Assembly (NCBI RefSeq): GCF_000315055.1
Contig: NZ_BAER01000058.1
Span: 1 to 37,789, forward strand
Reading direction: 5' to 3'
From: Paraglaciecola polaris LMG 21857
GTDB lineage: Bacteria > Pseudomonadota > Gammaproteobacteria > Enterobacterales > Alteromonadaceae
Length of the DNA: 37,789 bases
Shown: in pieces, positions 8,965 to 16,991 of the stretch
Layout of the letters: the number at the start of each line of letters is the position of its first letter
How positions within the stretch are numbered: position 1 is the stretch's first letter
Translations under genes and position numbers: made by a program
Notes under the pieces: generated by a model
The model's database searches: none
What the model saw: the letters and a program-made list of their open reading frames with translations, nothing else
What the model was told of the DNA's origin: nothing

Positions 8965-10521
8965 TTAAATCTTTACAGACTTTTTATTGATCCCGTAATC
9001 GCGCAATTTATTTGCGATAGCGGTATGACTGAGACCCAGTTTTTTCGCCAACAAACGCGAACTAGGGTAACTAGGATAAAGCCGCTGTAATATACTTTTT
9101 TCGAAACGTTTGACCTCTTCATCTAAACTGCCTTCAAAGTTTTCGGTGACAAAACTCATGGCATTCGCGCTCGACGGGATCTGAATATGCTCTTTTCCCA
9201 ATTCGTTCCCCTCCAACAAAGATACCGCACGATAGAGCACATTTTCTAATTGGCGCACGTTTCCGAACCATGGGTACGCTTGAATATAATCCACACACGA
9301 TTTCGTTAGTTTCGGGACCTTGCGCCCTAGCGTCAGACTATGTTGTTTCAAAAACGTTTCCGCCAGCGGGATAATGTCCATTTTACGTTCACGTAATGGT
9401 GGTATACCGAGACTCAGTACATTTAATCGATAATACAAATCTTCACGAAAGCGCCCCTCTTGCACTAACTGAGTGAGATCTTTTTGCGTTGTACAAATAA
9501 AACGTACATCGACTTTCACTTCTTTGGTATCACCCACCCGTCGAAATTTGCCGTCTTGAAGTACTCGAAGTAACTTAGCTTGAAGTTGCGGCGACATGTC
9601 CCCTACTTCATCCAAAAATAAGCTACCTCCTTGGGTTAACTCTAGTAGTCCTTCTTTACCAGATGTCTGTCCAAACGCACCTGCGGCGTAACCAAACAAC
9701 TCTGTTTCTGCTACGTTATCTGGCAGTGAGGCACAATTTAAGACTAAAAAACTGGCATCTTTTCTGCGACTTGCCTCATGACATGCATGAGCGATAAGCT
9801 CTTTACCGGTGCCAGTTTCACCATAGAGCATAATAGGGCCATCAAGTTCGGCCATGCGCTTCGCTTCACGCACCACTTTTTTCATGATTTTGCTCGACGC
9901 TTGAATCGACATAAAGCTGTCGATAGATGCCTCATGAAATACTGTGAGTTGCTGGCCAAGCCGTTGTTCGGATTTAAGGATAAAAACTGCGCCTGCCAGT
10001 ATCGGCTCCCCTCCCGAATCCGGCACCATAACGGGTAGGATGTCCGCTAAATAATTCTGCTCAATAAAGCGTACTTTTTGTGTAATGCTGGTAATTTTTT
10101 TACTTTCTAACCAACGCGGGGTATTAAACCCCTTAACGAGCTCATCGATATCTAGCCCGATCAACGCTTCACGCTGCGTTTCTAGGCTAGTCGTTACCGC
10201 ATCATTGAGCAGTAAAATTCGCCCTTTGGTATCGACCGAAAAAACAGGGTCGGGCAAAGTTTGCAATAGCGCTCGCAATTGGTTTTGTTCGCGCTCAAGG
10301 GGCATGAATGGAATAGTTTTTACATCATCGATGCCTTCAATCTTTCTAATTTTCGGCATTAAATGTTGAAAGTCTGCAAAATCCATATTGGGAAAACTCA
10401 GGTATATTTTTCCCATTTCATTGATTTCAATGCCGCGCAAGTCCACTTCATGGCTGACCAAAATATCAAGGACATCTTGTGTGATACCCAAACGGTCCTG
10501 ACAACTTATTTCCAGACGCAT
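8965..10521 (-). CDS. tyrR: TyrR/PhhR aromatic amino acid regulator
   Basis: 518 residues. Domains in order: ACT (1-75), PAS (about 80-190), AAA+ sigma-54-interaction-like domain (about 205-430) with Walker A GETGTGKE and Walker B LFLDEVGD, and a Fis-type helix-turn-helix at the C-terminus (SRLLAKKLGLSHTAIANKLR). The GAFTGA loop that true sigma-54 activators use reads GAFGQT here. This fits TyrR proteins, which act on sigma-70 promoters. Its position between hpd and phhA suggests it activates aromatic amino acid catabolism, as PhhR does in Pseudomonas. A TyrR-box-like site just upstream suggests autoregulation. A tyrR-ycjF-ycjX order is also found in E. coli, here with phhA inserted. Confidence 0.93.
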   Translation of the reverse strand: MRLEISCQDRLGITQDVLDILVSHEVDLRGIEINEMGKIYLSFPNMDFADFQHLMPKIRKIEGIDDVKTIPFMPLEREQNQLRALLQTLPDPVFSVDTKGRILLLNDAVTTSLETQREALIGLDIDELVKGFNTPRWLESKKITSITQKVRFIEQNYLADILPVMVPDSGGEPILAGAVFILKSEQRLGQQLTVFHEASIDSFMSIQASSKIMKKVVREAKRMAELDGPIMLYGETGTGKELIAHACHEASRRKDASFLVLNCASLPDNVAETELFGYAAGAFGQTSGKEGLLELTQGGSLFLDEVGDMSPQLQAKLLRVLQDGKFRRVGDTKEVKVDVRFICTTQKDLTQLVQEGRFREDLYYRLNVLSLGIPPLRERKMDIIPLAETFLKQHSLTLGRKVPKLTKSCVDYIQAYPWFGNVRQLENVLYRAVSLLEGNELGKEHIQIPSSANAMSFVTENFEGSLDEEVKRFEKSILQRLYPSYPSSRLLAKKLGLSHTAIANKLRDYGINKKSVKI

Positions 10522-10543
10522 AAAACTTCTTAATTCAATTCAT

Positions 10544-10561
10544 TGTAAAGATATTATTACA
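10544..10561. promoter_or_regulatory. Candidate TyrR box upstream of tyrR
   Basis: TGTAAAGATATTATTACA matches TGTAAA-N6-TTTACA at 11 of 12 defined positions, 22 bases before the tyrR start. This is the best of three such sites around this cluster. Confidence 0.6.
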
Positions 10562-10653
10562 CAAACAAGCTAAGCAGCACACCAAATTAACATTTGATAG
10601 TGCGCTAATAGACGGTTAATTTGAAAGCAGATTGTTACTAAATGTAAGAAACG

Positions 10654-11454
10654 CTAATTCTCTTGGCTCAATTTTTGTTCAAATTGAGGTGGGTATAATC
10701 CACGTTTTTGACCTTCTTCCACCAGCTGCATAATATCTGAGTTAGCCAAATCAAAAAGTGACGCAAGAGAGTCGAGAACATAGTAAATTGGTTGAATTAT
10801 ATCAATTCGATATGGGGTACGAACCGCTTTTAGTGGCTGCATTTTTCGGCGCACAGCCTTAGCATTTTCCAGCGCGTAGCGTGTTTCTTTTGGAGAAGAA
10901 AGTATTCCTCCACCATAAATACGTAAACCTTCCTGCGTGTCCACTAGACCAAATTCAACAGTGAACCAGTATAAGCGAGCTAAATACTGACGCTCCTTCG
11001 GTGACGCTGCATATCCGAGTTTACCGTAGGTATGCGTGAAATGAGCAAATGCAGGATTGGTCAACAGCGGACAATGACCAAATATTTCATGGAATACATC
11101 TGGCTCTTGTAAGTAATCAAACTCCTTATCGCTGCGAATAAAAGTTGCAACGGGAAATTGCTTGTTTGCCAAGAGCTTAAAAAAAGAATCAAAATTAATT
11201 AGCGCTGGTACCTGTACTACTTCCCAACCCGTAGTGTCAGCTAACACGTCATTCACTTCACCGAGTTGAGGAATGCGATCGTCGGGCAAATCGAGCAACG
11301 CTAAGCCTTGCAGATATTCATCGCACGCCCGGCCATGAAGCAGGCTCTTTTGCTGAGTGATTAAACGCTGCCAGATTTTATTTTCTGTTTCACTCCAGTG
11401 AACGATACCGTTTTCATCTGGAGTGTGTGACGTGTATTGGGATTGCTTAGCCAT
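10654..11454 (-). CDS. phhA: Phenylalanine 4-monooxygenase
   Basis: 266 residues, the usual length for the bacterial single-domain enzyme. It hydroxylates phenylalanine to tyrosine using tetrahydropterin and non-haem iron. Iron ligands are visible as H122 and H127 in PDVFHEIFGH and E167 in FTVEFGL. The pterin-recycling enzyme PhhB (carbinolamine dehydratase), often next door in Pseudomonas, is absent from this window. Start ATG with AAGG about 13 bases upstream. A TyrR-box-like site lies about 100 bases upstream. Confidence 0.95.
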   Translation of the reverse strand: MAKQSQYTSHTPDENGIVHWSETENKIWQRLITQQKSLLHGRACDEYLQGLALLDLPDDRIPQLGEVNDVLADTTGWEVVQVPALINFDSFFKLLANKQFPVATFIRSDKEFDYLQEPDVFHEIFGHCPLLTNPAFAHFTHTYGKLGYAASPKERQYLARLYWFTVEFGLVDTQEGLRIYGGGILSSPKETRYALENAKAVRRKMQPLKAVRTPYRIDIIQPIYYVLDSLASLFDLANSDIMQLVEEGQKRGLYPPQFEQKLSQEN

Positions 11455-11551
11455 AAAAACAAAACTGCCTTCTTTGAATCATTCTTGGGCGAAGTCTACC
11501 CAAAGCTGACTAAATCAGAAGACACAGGCTGGTAACAATAAAATCACAAAA

Positions 11552-11569
11552 CGTAAACATATAGCTACG
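11552..11569. promoter_or_regulatory. Candidate TyrR box upstream of phhA
   Basis: CGTAAACATATAGCTACG matches 8 of 12 defined TyrR-box positions, including the G and C 14 bases apart. Weak alone; supported by similar sites before hpd and tyrR. Confidence 0.35.
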
Positions 11570-11609
11570 CATACTTTGTTTGTCAGCTACAAAACAAACT
11601 ACGTACTTT

Positions 11610-12686
11610 TTATTTCAACTGCTTATGTAAGTCAGCTAATATTTTCTTGCTCAACTGATTCAACCCAGGTCGTTGTACCGATAACCAAGGTAAAGGACGA
11701 CAACTATGGATCGTGTTTAATCCTATTCGAGCCGTTAATACACCTGCCCCCATACCCTGCGCGATGCGGGTCGATAACTTACCGGTTAAGCTAGCACCAA
11801 GTGCGTAATTACCGGCATCTGAAATAATCTCAGCAGCCCCTGCGTAAAGCATGCTATGAAAGATCTGGCGTATTAACGCAATGCGTCCCCAATAGCCTAG
11901 ATGTACACCGTATGCTTCACTCACCTGTTGCAACATACGCACGTTGCGCCACAGCACTATCGCCATATCCAGCAGTGCAAATGGGCTGACCGCTATCATG
12001 ACACTCGACGCCCCAGCATTGCGCATCACTTTTGCTAGCGCATTTTGATCGACCTTAGTCATCACTTGCTGTTCAAAGAGACTTAGCACTTCTTTGTCGG
12101 TGTGATGTTCATCTATACTTTGCTGCCATAAGGCAATAGCATTTTCATAGCCCGTTGGTAACGTTTCCGCGATGTTCAAACAATGCTGTTTAGCTAAGCC
12201 AATAGCCGGCGTGGCGTATAAATCGCCTGCAGTTTGACGAGCTGAATTTTGTTTTTTAAGTCGGCGTAACCCCTGCCACTCACTGTAAACAGCGGCAAAA
12301 AGTAACACTAGAATCGACACGCCTACACCTAGCCATATGCCGCTTAACCAATCATCTTGTAAATACATATCATGAATAAACATGCCCAATTCAACGGTAC
12401 TCAACACGAGTACAACAAGACTCAAGCCGGCCATGAATTTTCCTAACCAGCGCTTGCGTTTAGGTTTTGGTATAAGGTTGCTGTCACTGTGTTCAGTTTG
12501 TTCTGATGCGTAATCGATTGGTTCTAGCGCGTGCCATTCCTGATCAATATCTACTGACGAGGCCTGACGTATATGAGCAGAGGCAGCATTGTCCTGTTCA
12601 ACCTCCAATGTAACCTTTGATTTTATCGGCGTGATATCAGCCGCAATATTGGTTGCTTCGCCGCTATTACCTTTGGTTGAATTCAT
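11610..12686 (-). CDS. ycjF: YcjF family inner-membrane protein (TIGR01620)
   Basis: 358 residues. A polar N-terminus is followed by two adjacent transmembrane helices (about 84-104 and 115-135) and a mostly helical DUF697-like C-terminal part. It pairs with YcjX, whose stop overlaps its ATG by four bases (ATGA), so the two are translationally coupled. In E. coli ycjXF belong to the phage-shock regulon. Here they lie downstream of pspABC on the same strand after a 149-base gap. Molecular function is not established. Confidence 0.9.
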   Translation of the reverse strand: MNSTKGNSGEATNIAADITPIKSKVTLEVEQDNAASAHIRQASSVDIDQEWHALEPIDYASEQTEHSDSNLIPKPKRKRWLGKFMAGLSLVVLVLSTVELGMFIHDMYLQDDWLSGIWLGVGVSILVLLFAAVYSEWQGLRRLKKQNSARQTAGDLYATPAIGLAKQHCLNIAETLPTGYENAIALWQQSIDEHHTDKEVLSLFEQQVMTKVDQNALAKVMRNAGASSVMIAVSPFALLDMAIVLWRNVRMLQQVSEAYGVHLGYWGRIALIRQIFHSMLYAGAAEIISDAGNYALGASLTGKLSTRIAQGMGAGVLTARIGLNTIHSCRPLPWLSVQRPGLNQLSKKILADLHKQLK

Positions 12687-14107
12687 CGTATTTTATCCCC
12701 TAAAATAAATTCTAATACGCGATCCATCCTGATATGTGGCAATGCTTGCTGTTCTAATCTTTGCGGCGGAGCAAATCGAGGAAAATCAAACCCTTGCGTC
12801 AGCCAAAAATTATCGCCCGGACATTTAGCAGGGACATCTCCTGGAAACATTCGAATGGGCGTTCCCTGTGCGTCTGTACCTTGTAGTATTTGAATGTCTT
12901 CTCCTTGATGAACGGCTTTTCCCGCTTGGGATGCCCGAATAGCAGCTATTGCCGTTGATTCAGTCGCTACGCCGTCAAATTGCATTTGCTTTCGGGCATT
13001 ATGCAGCATGGAATCAAGCAACTTAACCAAATTACTTTGCTGATCCGGTGTAACATGATCGGCTTTGCTGGCTGCAAAAATTAATTTATCAATTTTGGGA
13101 TCAAACAGCCGTGACAAGATGTTTGACTTACCGTATTCAAAACTGGTTAACAGCCAATTTAAAGCTCGCTGTAAGTCATTGAAATGTGCCCTGCCATTAT
13201 TCAAAGCCGATAAACAATCAACTAACACTACCTGGCGATCAAAGCGTTTAAAATGTTGGGTATAAAATGGTTTAACAACTTGCTCTTGATAATGCTCATA
13301 CCGTTTATGCAGTAAATTTTGGTTGCTGCCTTTAACTGCTCCCCTTTGTGAGGTCTGCTGAACTTGAACGTCAGATAAAGGAAAAAAATCCAGCACTGGC
13401 GCGCCCGCAAGCTCTCCTGGTAAAATAAACCGACCTGGTTGCAATAGCTGAAACCCGGCAGATCTGCATTGATTCAGGTATTCGGTATACACACTGGCGA
13501 TATGTTTAAGGGCCAGTTCATCCCCCTTAGCCGTTAAGTCTAGCGAATCTCTGAGCGTCACAAACTCACCAGCCAATTGCATTCGCTCAGGAGACAGCAA
13601 TTCCTGATCGCAATGTTGTGACCACTGAGCAAAATCCATTTCGAGAAGGGGTAAGTCCAATAACCACTCGCCTGGATAGTCGGTAATATCAAGGATAAGC
13701 AACGCATCTTCACTAAAATAACGGGACAATCCTCGATTTTTTTTATAACGAATATGCAACCTCACTTGACTAATGCCTGTGGTGGATTCCGGCCAACATG
13801 CTGGTTGTGCGTCAAGTGCTTGCATCGCGCGTTCATATTCGAAGCGCCGTAAACTCAAATTAGGCTGAGCCTCACGTTTTACGCCATATAACCGTTCTTC
13901 TCTAACGACAGAAAAAAACGGCAGCTCAGCACTGTCGTTTGCCTCCAGTAACTGGTTGACTAAAGAGGTAATAAAAGCCGTTTTTCCGCTGCCACTTAAC
14001 CCAGTCACCGCTAGATTAAGATGCCGGTCAGCGAGCCTAGCGCCAGTCACCTTGACGTTTTGTTTCACTTTGTCGATGAAATGACTGTTCTTTAAGTAAT
14101 TTTTCAT
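12683..14107 (-). CDS. ycjX: YcjX family P-loop protein (DUF463)
   Basis: 474 residues. It is a GTPase-like ATP/GTP-binding protein with Walker A GLSGSGKT (36-43), a DITDYPGEWLLD switch-like segment near 143-154 and a conserved C-terminal FILGDKIR end. Associated with the Psp envelope-stress response in enterobacteria. RBS AGGAAG lies 8 bases before ATG. It overlaps ycjF by 4 bases. The exact biochemical role is unknown. Confidence 0.9.
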   Translation of the reverse strand: MKNYLKNSHFIDKVKQNVKVTGARLADRHLNLAVTGLSGSGKTAFITSLVNQLLEANDSAELPFFSVVREERLYGVKREAQPNLSLRRFEYERAMQALDAQPACWPESTTGISQVRLHIRYKKNRGLSRYFSEDALLILDITDYPGEWLLDLPLLEMDFAQWSQHCDQELLSPERMQLAGEFVTLRDSLDLTAKGDELALKHIASVYTEYLNQCRSAGFQLLQPGRFILPGELAGAPVLDFFPLSDVQVQQTSQRGAVKGSNQNLLHKRYEHYQEQVVKPFYTQHFKRFDRQVVLVDCLSALNNGRAHFNDLQRALNWLLTSFEYGKSNILSRLFDPKIDKLIFAASKADHVTPDQQSNLVKLLDSMLHNARKQMQFDGVATESTAIAAIRASQAGKAVHQGEDIQILQGTDAQGTPIRMFPGDVPAKCPGDNFWLTQGFDFPRFAPPQRLEQQALPHIRMDRVLEFILGDKIR

Positions 14108-14208
14108 TGCGACTTCCTATTGAATTGCTCCAAGCAACAAGGCGTTACATGAGTAGATTGCTAGATATTTGATATGGAGTCCATAGAGGAGAAAGAAAGG
14201 GGGGATGA

Positions 14209-14237
14209 ATATCGGTCTAGGTAACCTAAGCCGATAT
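14209..14237. other. Strong stem-loop between pspC and ycjX
   Basis: ATATCGG at 14209-14215 pairs with CCGATAT at 14231-14237, and inner TAGGT/ACCTA can extend the stem. It starts 20 bases past the pspC stop and has no U-run, so it looks less like a full terminator than an attenuator, processing site or 3'-end stabiliser between pspABC and ycjXF. Confidence 0.5.
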
Positions 14238-14256
14238 GAGAAATACCTAGCGTTAT

Positions 14257-14718
14257 TTACAAACTATTTATCTCTCTATTTAGCTGATATTGCGCAGACG
14301 TTACATAAGTTTCAATCTGTCTTAAGCGTACCTCATTCTTCTCAAAGCGTTGCTTTATATCAGCAAATGCTTGTTTAGGCGGTTCGCCTGACTGCCAAAC
14401 TTTCGACTTCACTTTTACTTTTTCGTCTTCTTCGTCGTTTGCATTGTGCCAACCTTTCCCACTGGAACTTTGCTCACGATGGGTATAGCGTGCACTTTTA
14501 AATTGAGCGTGACCCTGGCGGGCAGACTTTTTTTCTAATATAAACCATGCTGCCACATAACTTACAACAACAAAGGTACCCGCAGTTAAAAAGAATGCGG
14601 ATACTACTAAAATGCGTACCAACCACAATTCAATCCCAAAGTACTCAGCAACCCCGGCACAAACACCGGCGATTTTTCCCTTATCTGGGTCACGGGTTAA
14701 CTCGCCTCTTGTATTCAT
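14257..14718 (-). CDS. pspC: Phage shock protein C
   Basis: 153 residues from ATG 14718. The N-terminal PspC domain (MNTRGELTRDPDKGKIAGVCAGVAEYFGI..., shown here in part) includes a re-entrant region and a transmembrane helix (about 38-62). A longer charged C-terminal tail follows, with coiled-coil tendency (about 115-150). With PspB it relieves PspA inhibition of PspF during membrane stress. GGAGG lies 10 bases before this ATG, which overlaps the pspB stop as ATGA. An in-frame GTG 15 bases upstream is unlikely. Confidence 0.93.
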   Translation of the reverse strand: MNTRGELTRDPDKGKIAGVCAGVAEYFGIELWLVRILVVSAFFLTAGTFVVVSYVAAWFILEKKSARQGHAQFKSARYTHREQSSSGKGWHNANDEEDEKVKVKSKVWQSGEPPKQAFADIKQRFEKNEVRLRQIETYVTSAQYQLNREINSL

Positions 14719-14951
14719 ACTTTGTTCCTCCACTGGGGTGCCTCAGCATCAAGAATGGATTCTAAGGTATGGATCCTATCTGCCATTTTCTCTGCCCGGT
14801 CAGCTAATTCTTGCAAAGTAGCGTATTCCTCGTCAGACAATCCTTGGCTAATTTGTTTTTTACTGCGGTAATGCAAAATTAACCAAATCGGGGCGACAAT
14901 CACCATAAAAATAATGATCGGCGCAATAATGATCCCAATGATATCTTCCAC
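14715..14951 (-). CDS. pspB: Phage shock protein B
   Basis: 78 residues with one N-terminal transmembrane helix (about 4-26) and a charged cytoplasmic coiled coil containing the LQELADRAEKMADRIHTLE heptads. It is an inner-membrane sensor partner of PspC. The start is GTG with AAGGAG 9 bases upstream. It follows pspA by 22 bases in the operon. Confidence 0.93.
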   Translation of the reverse strand: MEDIIGIIIAPIIIFMVIVAPIWLILHYRSKKQISQGLSDEEYATLQELADRAEKMADRIHTLESILDAEAPQWRNKV

Positions 14952-14973
14952 AACCTTTCTCCTTTAATCGATA

Positions 14974-15657
14974 TTAGTCTTGGTTTTTAGCGTCAGCAGT
15001 TTGCTTTTTAACTTTCTTTTTTAATGCTGCTAATGCATCATCAATTTCATCATCGGCAGCTAGGTCAGCAAATTCATCTGCTAAAGTCTTTTTACCAAGG
15101 TCATAAGCATCCACTTGCGATTCAAGATCGTCAATTTTACGTTCATACTGCTCAAAACGACCCATTGCAGCATCTACTTTTCCATCATTTAGCGTACGCT
15201 TAATATCCAAGCGTGAACTCACCGTTTTCTGGCGCATGATAATGGTTTTTTGACGCGCTTTTGCATCAGCAAGCTTATCTTGCAACTGCGTAACCTCACT
15301 TTGCAATTTACTGATTTGCTCATCCACTGAATTCAATTCAGCTTCTAGAGTCACCGCATACTCATCACACTTTTTCTTTTCTTGCAGCGCTGCTCGAGCT
15401 AAATCTTCTCGGTCTTTACTGATCGCCAGCTCAGCTTTACTCTGCCAATCTCTACCTTCGTTATGCAATTTATTAATTTGCGCCGTAATTTCTTTTTTAT
15501 TTGCGATTGTTTTCGCAGAGGCTGAACGTACTTCAACCAGAGTGTCTTCCATTTCTTGAATAATTAAGCGCACCATTTTCTCAGGATCTTCCGCCTTATC
15601 TAAAATAGCATTGAGATTTGAGTTCACTATGTCTGTGAAACGCGAGAATATACCCAT
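14974..15657 (-). CDS. pspA: Phage shock protein A (PspA/IM30)
   Basis: 227 residues, the standard length, and almost entirely coiled coil. The N-terminal amphipathic helix MGIFSRFTDIVNSNLNAIL is typical, as is the EDPEKMVRLIIQEME block. It binds stressed membrane and inhibits PspF when not engaged. RBS GAGGT lies 8 bases before ATG. First gene of pspABC, read from a sigma-54-type promoter about 75 bases upstream and divergent from pspF. Confidence 0.96.
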   Translation of the reverse strand: MGIFSRFTDIVNSNLNAILDKAEDPEKMVRLIIQEMEDTLVEVRSASAKTIANKKEITAQINKLHNEGRDWQSKAELAISKDREDLARAALQEKKKCDEYAVTLEAELNSVDEQISKLQSEVTQLQDKLADAKARQKTIIMRQKTVSSRLDIKRTLNDGKVDAAMGRFEQYERKIDDLESQVDAYDLGKKTLADEFADLAADDEIDDALAALKKKVKKQTADAKNQD

Positions 15658-15732
15658 AGTCTTTACCTCTATATAATGTCAGCTAATGGTGAACATCTAG
15701 CATATGCTGGAAGCTCGTGTTAATTAATCATA

Positions 15733-15749
15733 TTCAATTAACAGGCCAA
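15733..15749 (-). promoter_or_regulatory. Candidate sigma-54 promoter of pspA
   Basis: The minus strand reads TTGGCCTGTTAATTGAA: GG (-24) and GA (-12) elements at the correct 12-base offset, about 76 bases before the pspA ATG. The -12 element departs from the GC consensus. Presence of pspF divergently supports it. Confidence 0.6.
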
Positions 15750-15873
15750 CTAAGTGTAATGACTAAATATCTGATTTTAAACAAATATTAATTTACTCTC
15801 ACGTAACTGAGATCTACAATTGTAATTACATCCACCATAAGTTAGTCGATTACACCACTTTTTGAGGATATTG

Positions 15874-16986
15874 ATGAACCGCTTTCGCCAACAAGATAAT
15901 TTGTTAGGACAATCCAACAGTTTCCTCGAGGTGCTAGAGCAAATATCTCAAATTGCGCCGCTAAATAAACCCGTGTTAATTATCGGAGAACGCGGTACGG
16001 GTAAAGAAGGCGTAGCCGCTCGATTACACTATCTGTCTAAGCGTTGGGATCAAACTTATTCGAAGCTTAATTGCGCGGCCTTAAGCGAAAGTTTACTGGA
16101 AAGTGAATTATTCGGTTATGAAGCTGGGGCGTTTACCGGCGCAGCCAAAAGACGAGAAGGCCGCTTTGAGGCGGCAGATAACGGTACCCTATTTCTCGAC
16201 GAGTTAGCCAATACCTCAGGTTTGATTCAAGAAAAATTGCTACGTGTTATCGAATATGGAGAGTTTGAACGTGTTGGTGGCTCTAAAAGTGTCAAAGTGG
16301 ATATTCGTCTAGTTGCTGCAACGAATGAAGATTTACCCGCTTTGGCACAAAGTGGCGAATTTAGAGCGGATTTACTCGATCGCTTAGCCTTTGATGTCAT
16401 TACCTTGCCGCCACTTCGTGAACGTAAAGACGATATCATGATGCTGGCTGAACATTTCGCCATTAACATGGCCCGAGAATTAGAAATGGAGCTTTTCAGT
16501 GGGTTTACTGAAAAAGCAAAGCGAGTTTTATTAGAGCACCATTGGCCAGGTAATATCCGCGAACTCAAAAATGTTGTAGAACGGGCAGTATATCGCGCCA
16601 ATAATCCAGATTTACCCGTGCACAATATCGTGCTTGATCCCTTTGAGTCAGCCTACCGCCCGGTTAATCGAATGCGAACAACTGATCGTATCAAAGCGAT
16701 TGAAGTTCCCGTTTCTCAGCCGGAAACAATAACGACTGCCCCCCATAATCACCCCGTTGAAAGTAACGCAAATACCCATGCTCAGCATACCAACACCTTT
16801 CATTTCCCTGTTGATTTAAAGGAGCTTTCTCAAGATTTTGAAATAGATTTAATTAAACAAGCCCTCGCTGAAAGCCAATACAATCAGAAAAAAACGGCTG
16901 ACCGGCTGTCATTGACCTATCATCAGTTGCGTGGCTATCTAAAAAAATATAATTTACTCGAAACACCTCCTGAAGACAGAGAATAA
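15874..16986 (+). CDS. pspF: PspF, sigma-54 activator of the psp operon
   Basis: 370 residues from the ATG at 15874, which has GAGG upstream; an in-frame TTG four codons earlier is unlikely. There is no N-terminal receiver domain, and the AAA+ domain begins at once: Walker A GERGTGKE, the sigma-54-contacting GAFTGA loop (intact), Walker B LFLDE. A linker rich in His/Asn/Thr follows, then a Fis-type helix-turn-helix near 340-362. It activates the divergent pspABC promoter and is held off by PspA. Its stop lies 5 bases before the sapA ATG, so the sap genes are probably read with it. Confidence 0.96.
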   Translation: MNRFRQQDNLLGQSNSFLEVLEQISQIAPLNKPVLIIGERGTGKEGVAARLHYLSKRWDQTYSKLNCAALSESLLESELFGYEAGAFTGAAKRREGRFEAADNGTLFLDELANTSGLIQEKLLRVIEYGEFERVGGSKSVKVDIRLVAATNEDLPALAQSGEFRADLLDRLAFDVITLPPLRERKDDIMMLAEHFAINMARELEMELFSGFTEKAKRVLLEHHWPGNIRELKNVVERAVYRANNPDLPVHNIVLDPFESAYRPVNRMRTTDRIKAIEVPVSQPETITTAPHNHPVESNANTHAQHTNTFHFPVDLKELSQDFEIDLIKQALAESQYNQKKTADRLSLTYHQLRGYLKKYNLLETPPEDRE

Positions 16987-16991
16987 CGATT

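Noticed and set aside
14205-14377. Plus-strand open frame with purine-rich AGGAGAAAGAAAGGGGGG before ATG
   Set aside because: About 56 codons, mostly antisense to pspC; the purine run is too close to the ATG and the product has no family.
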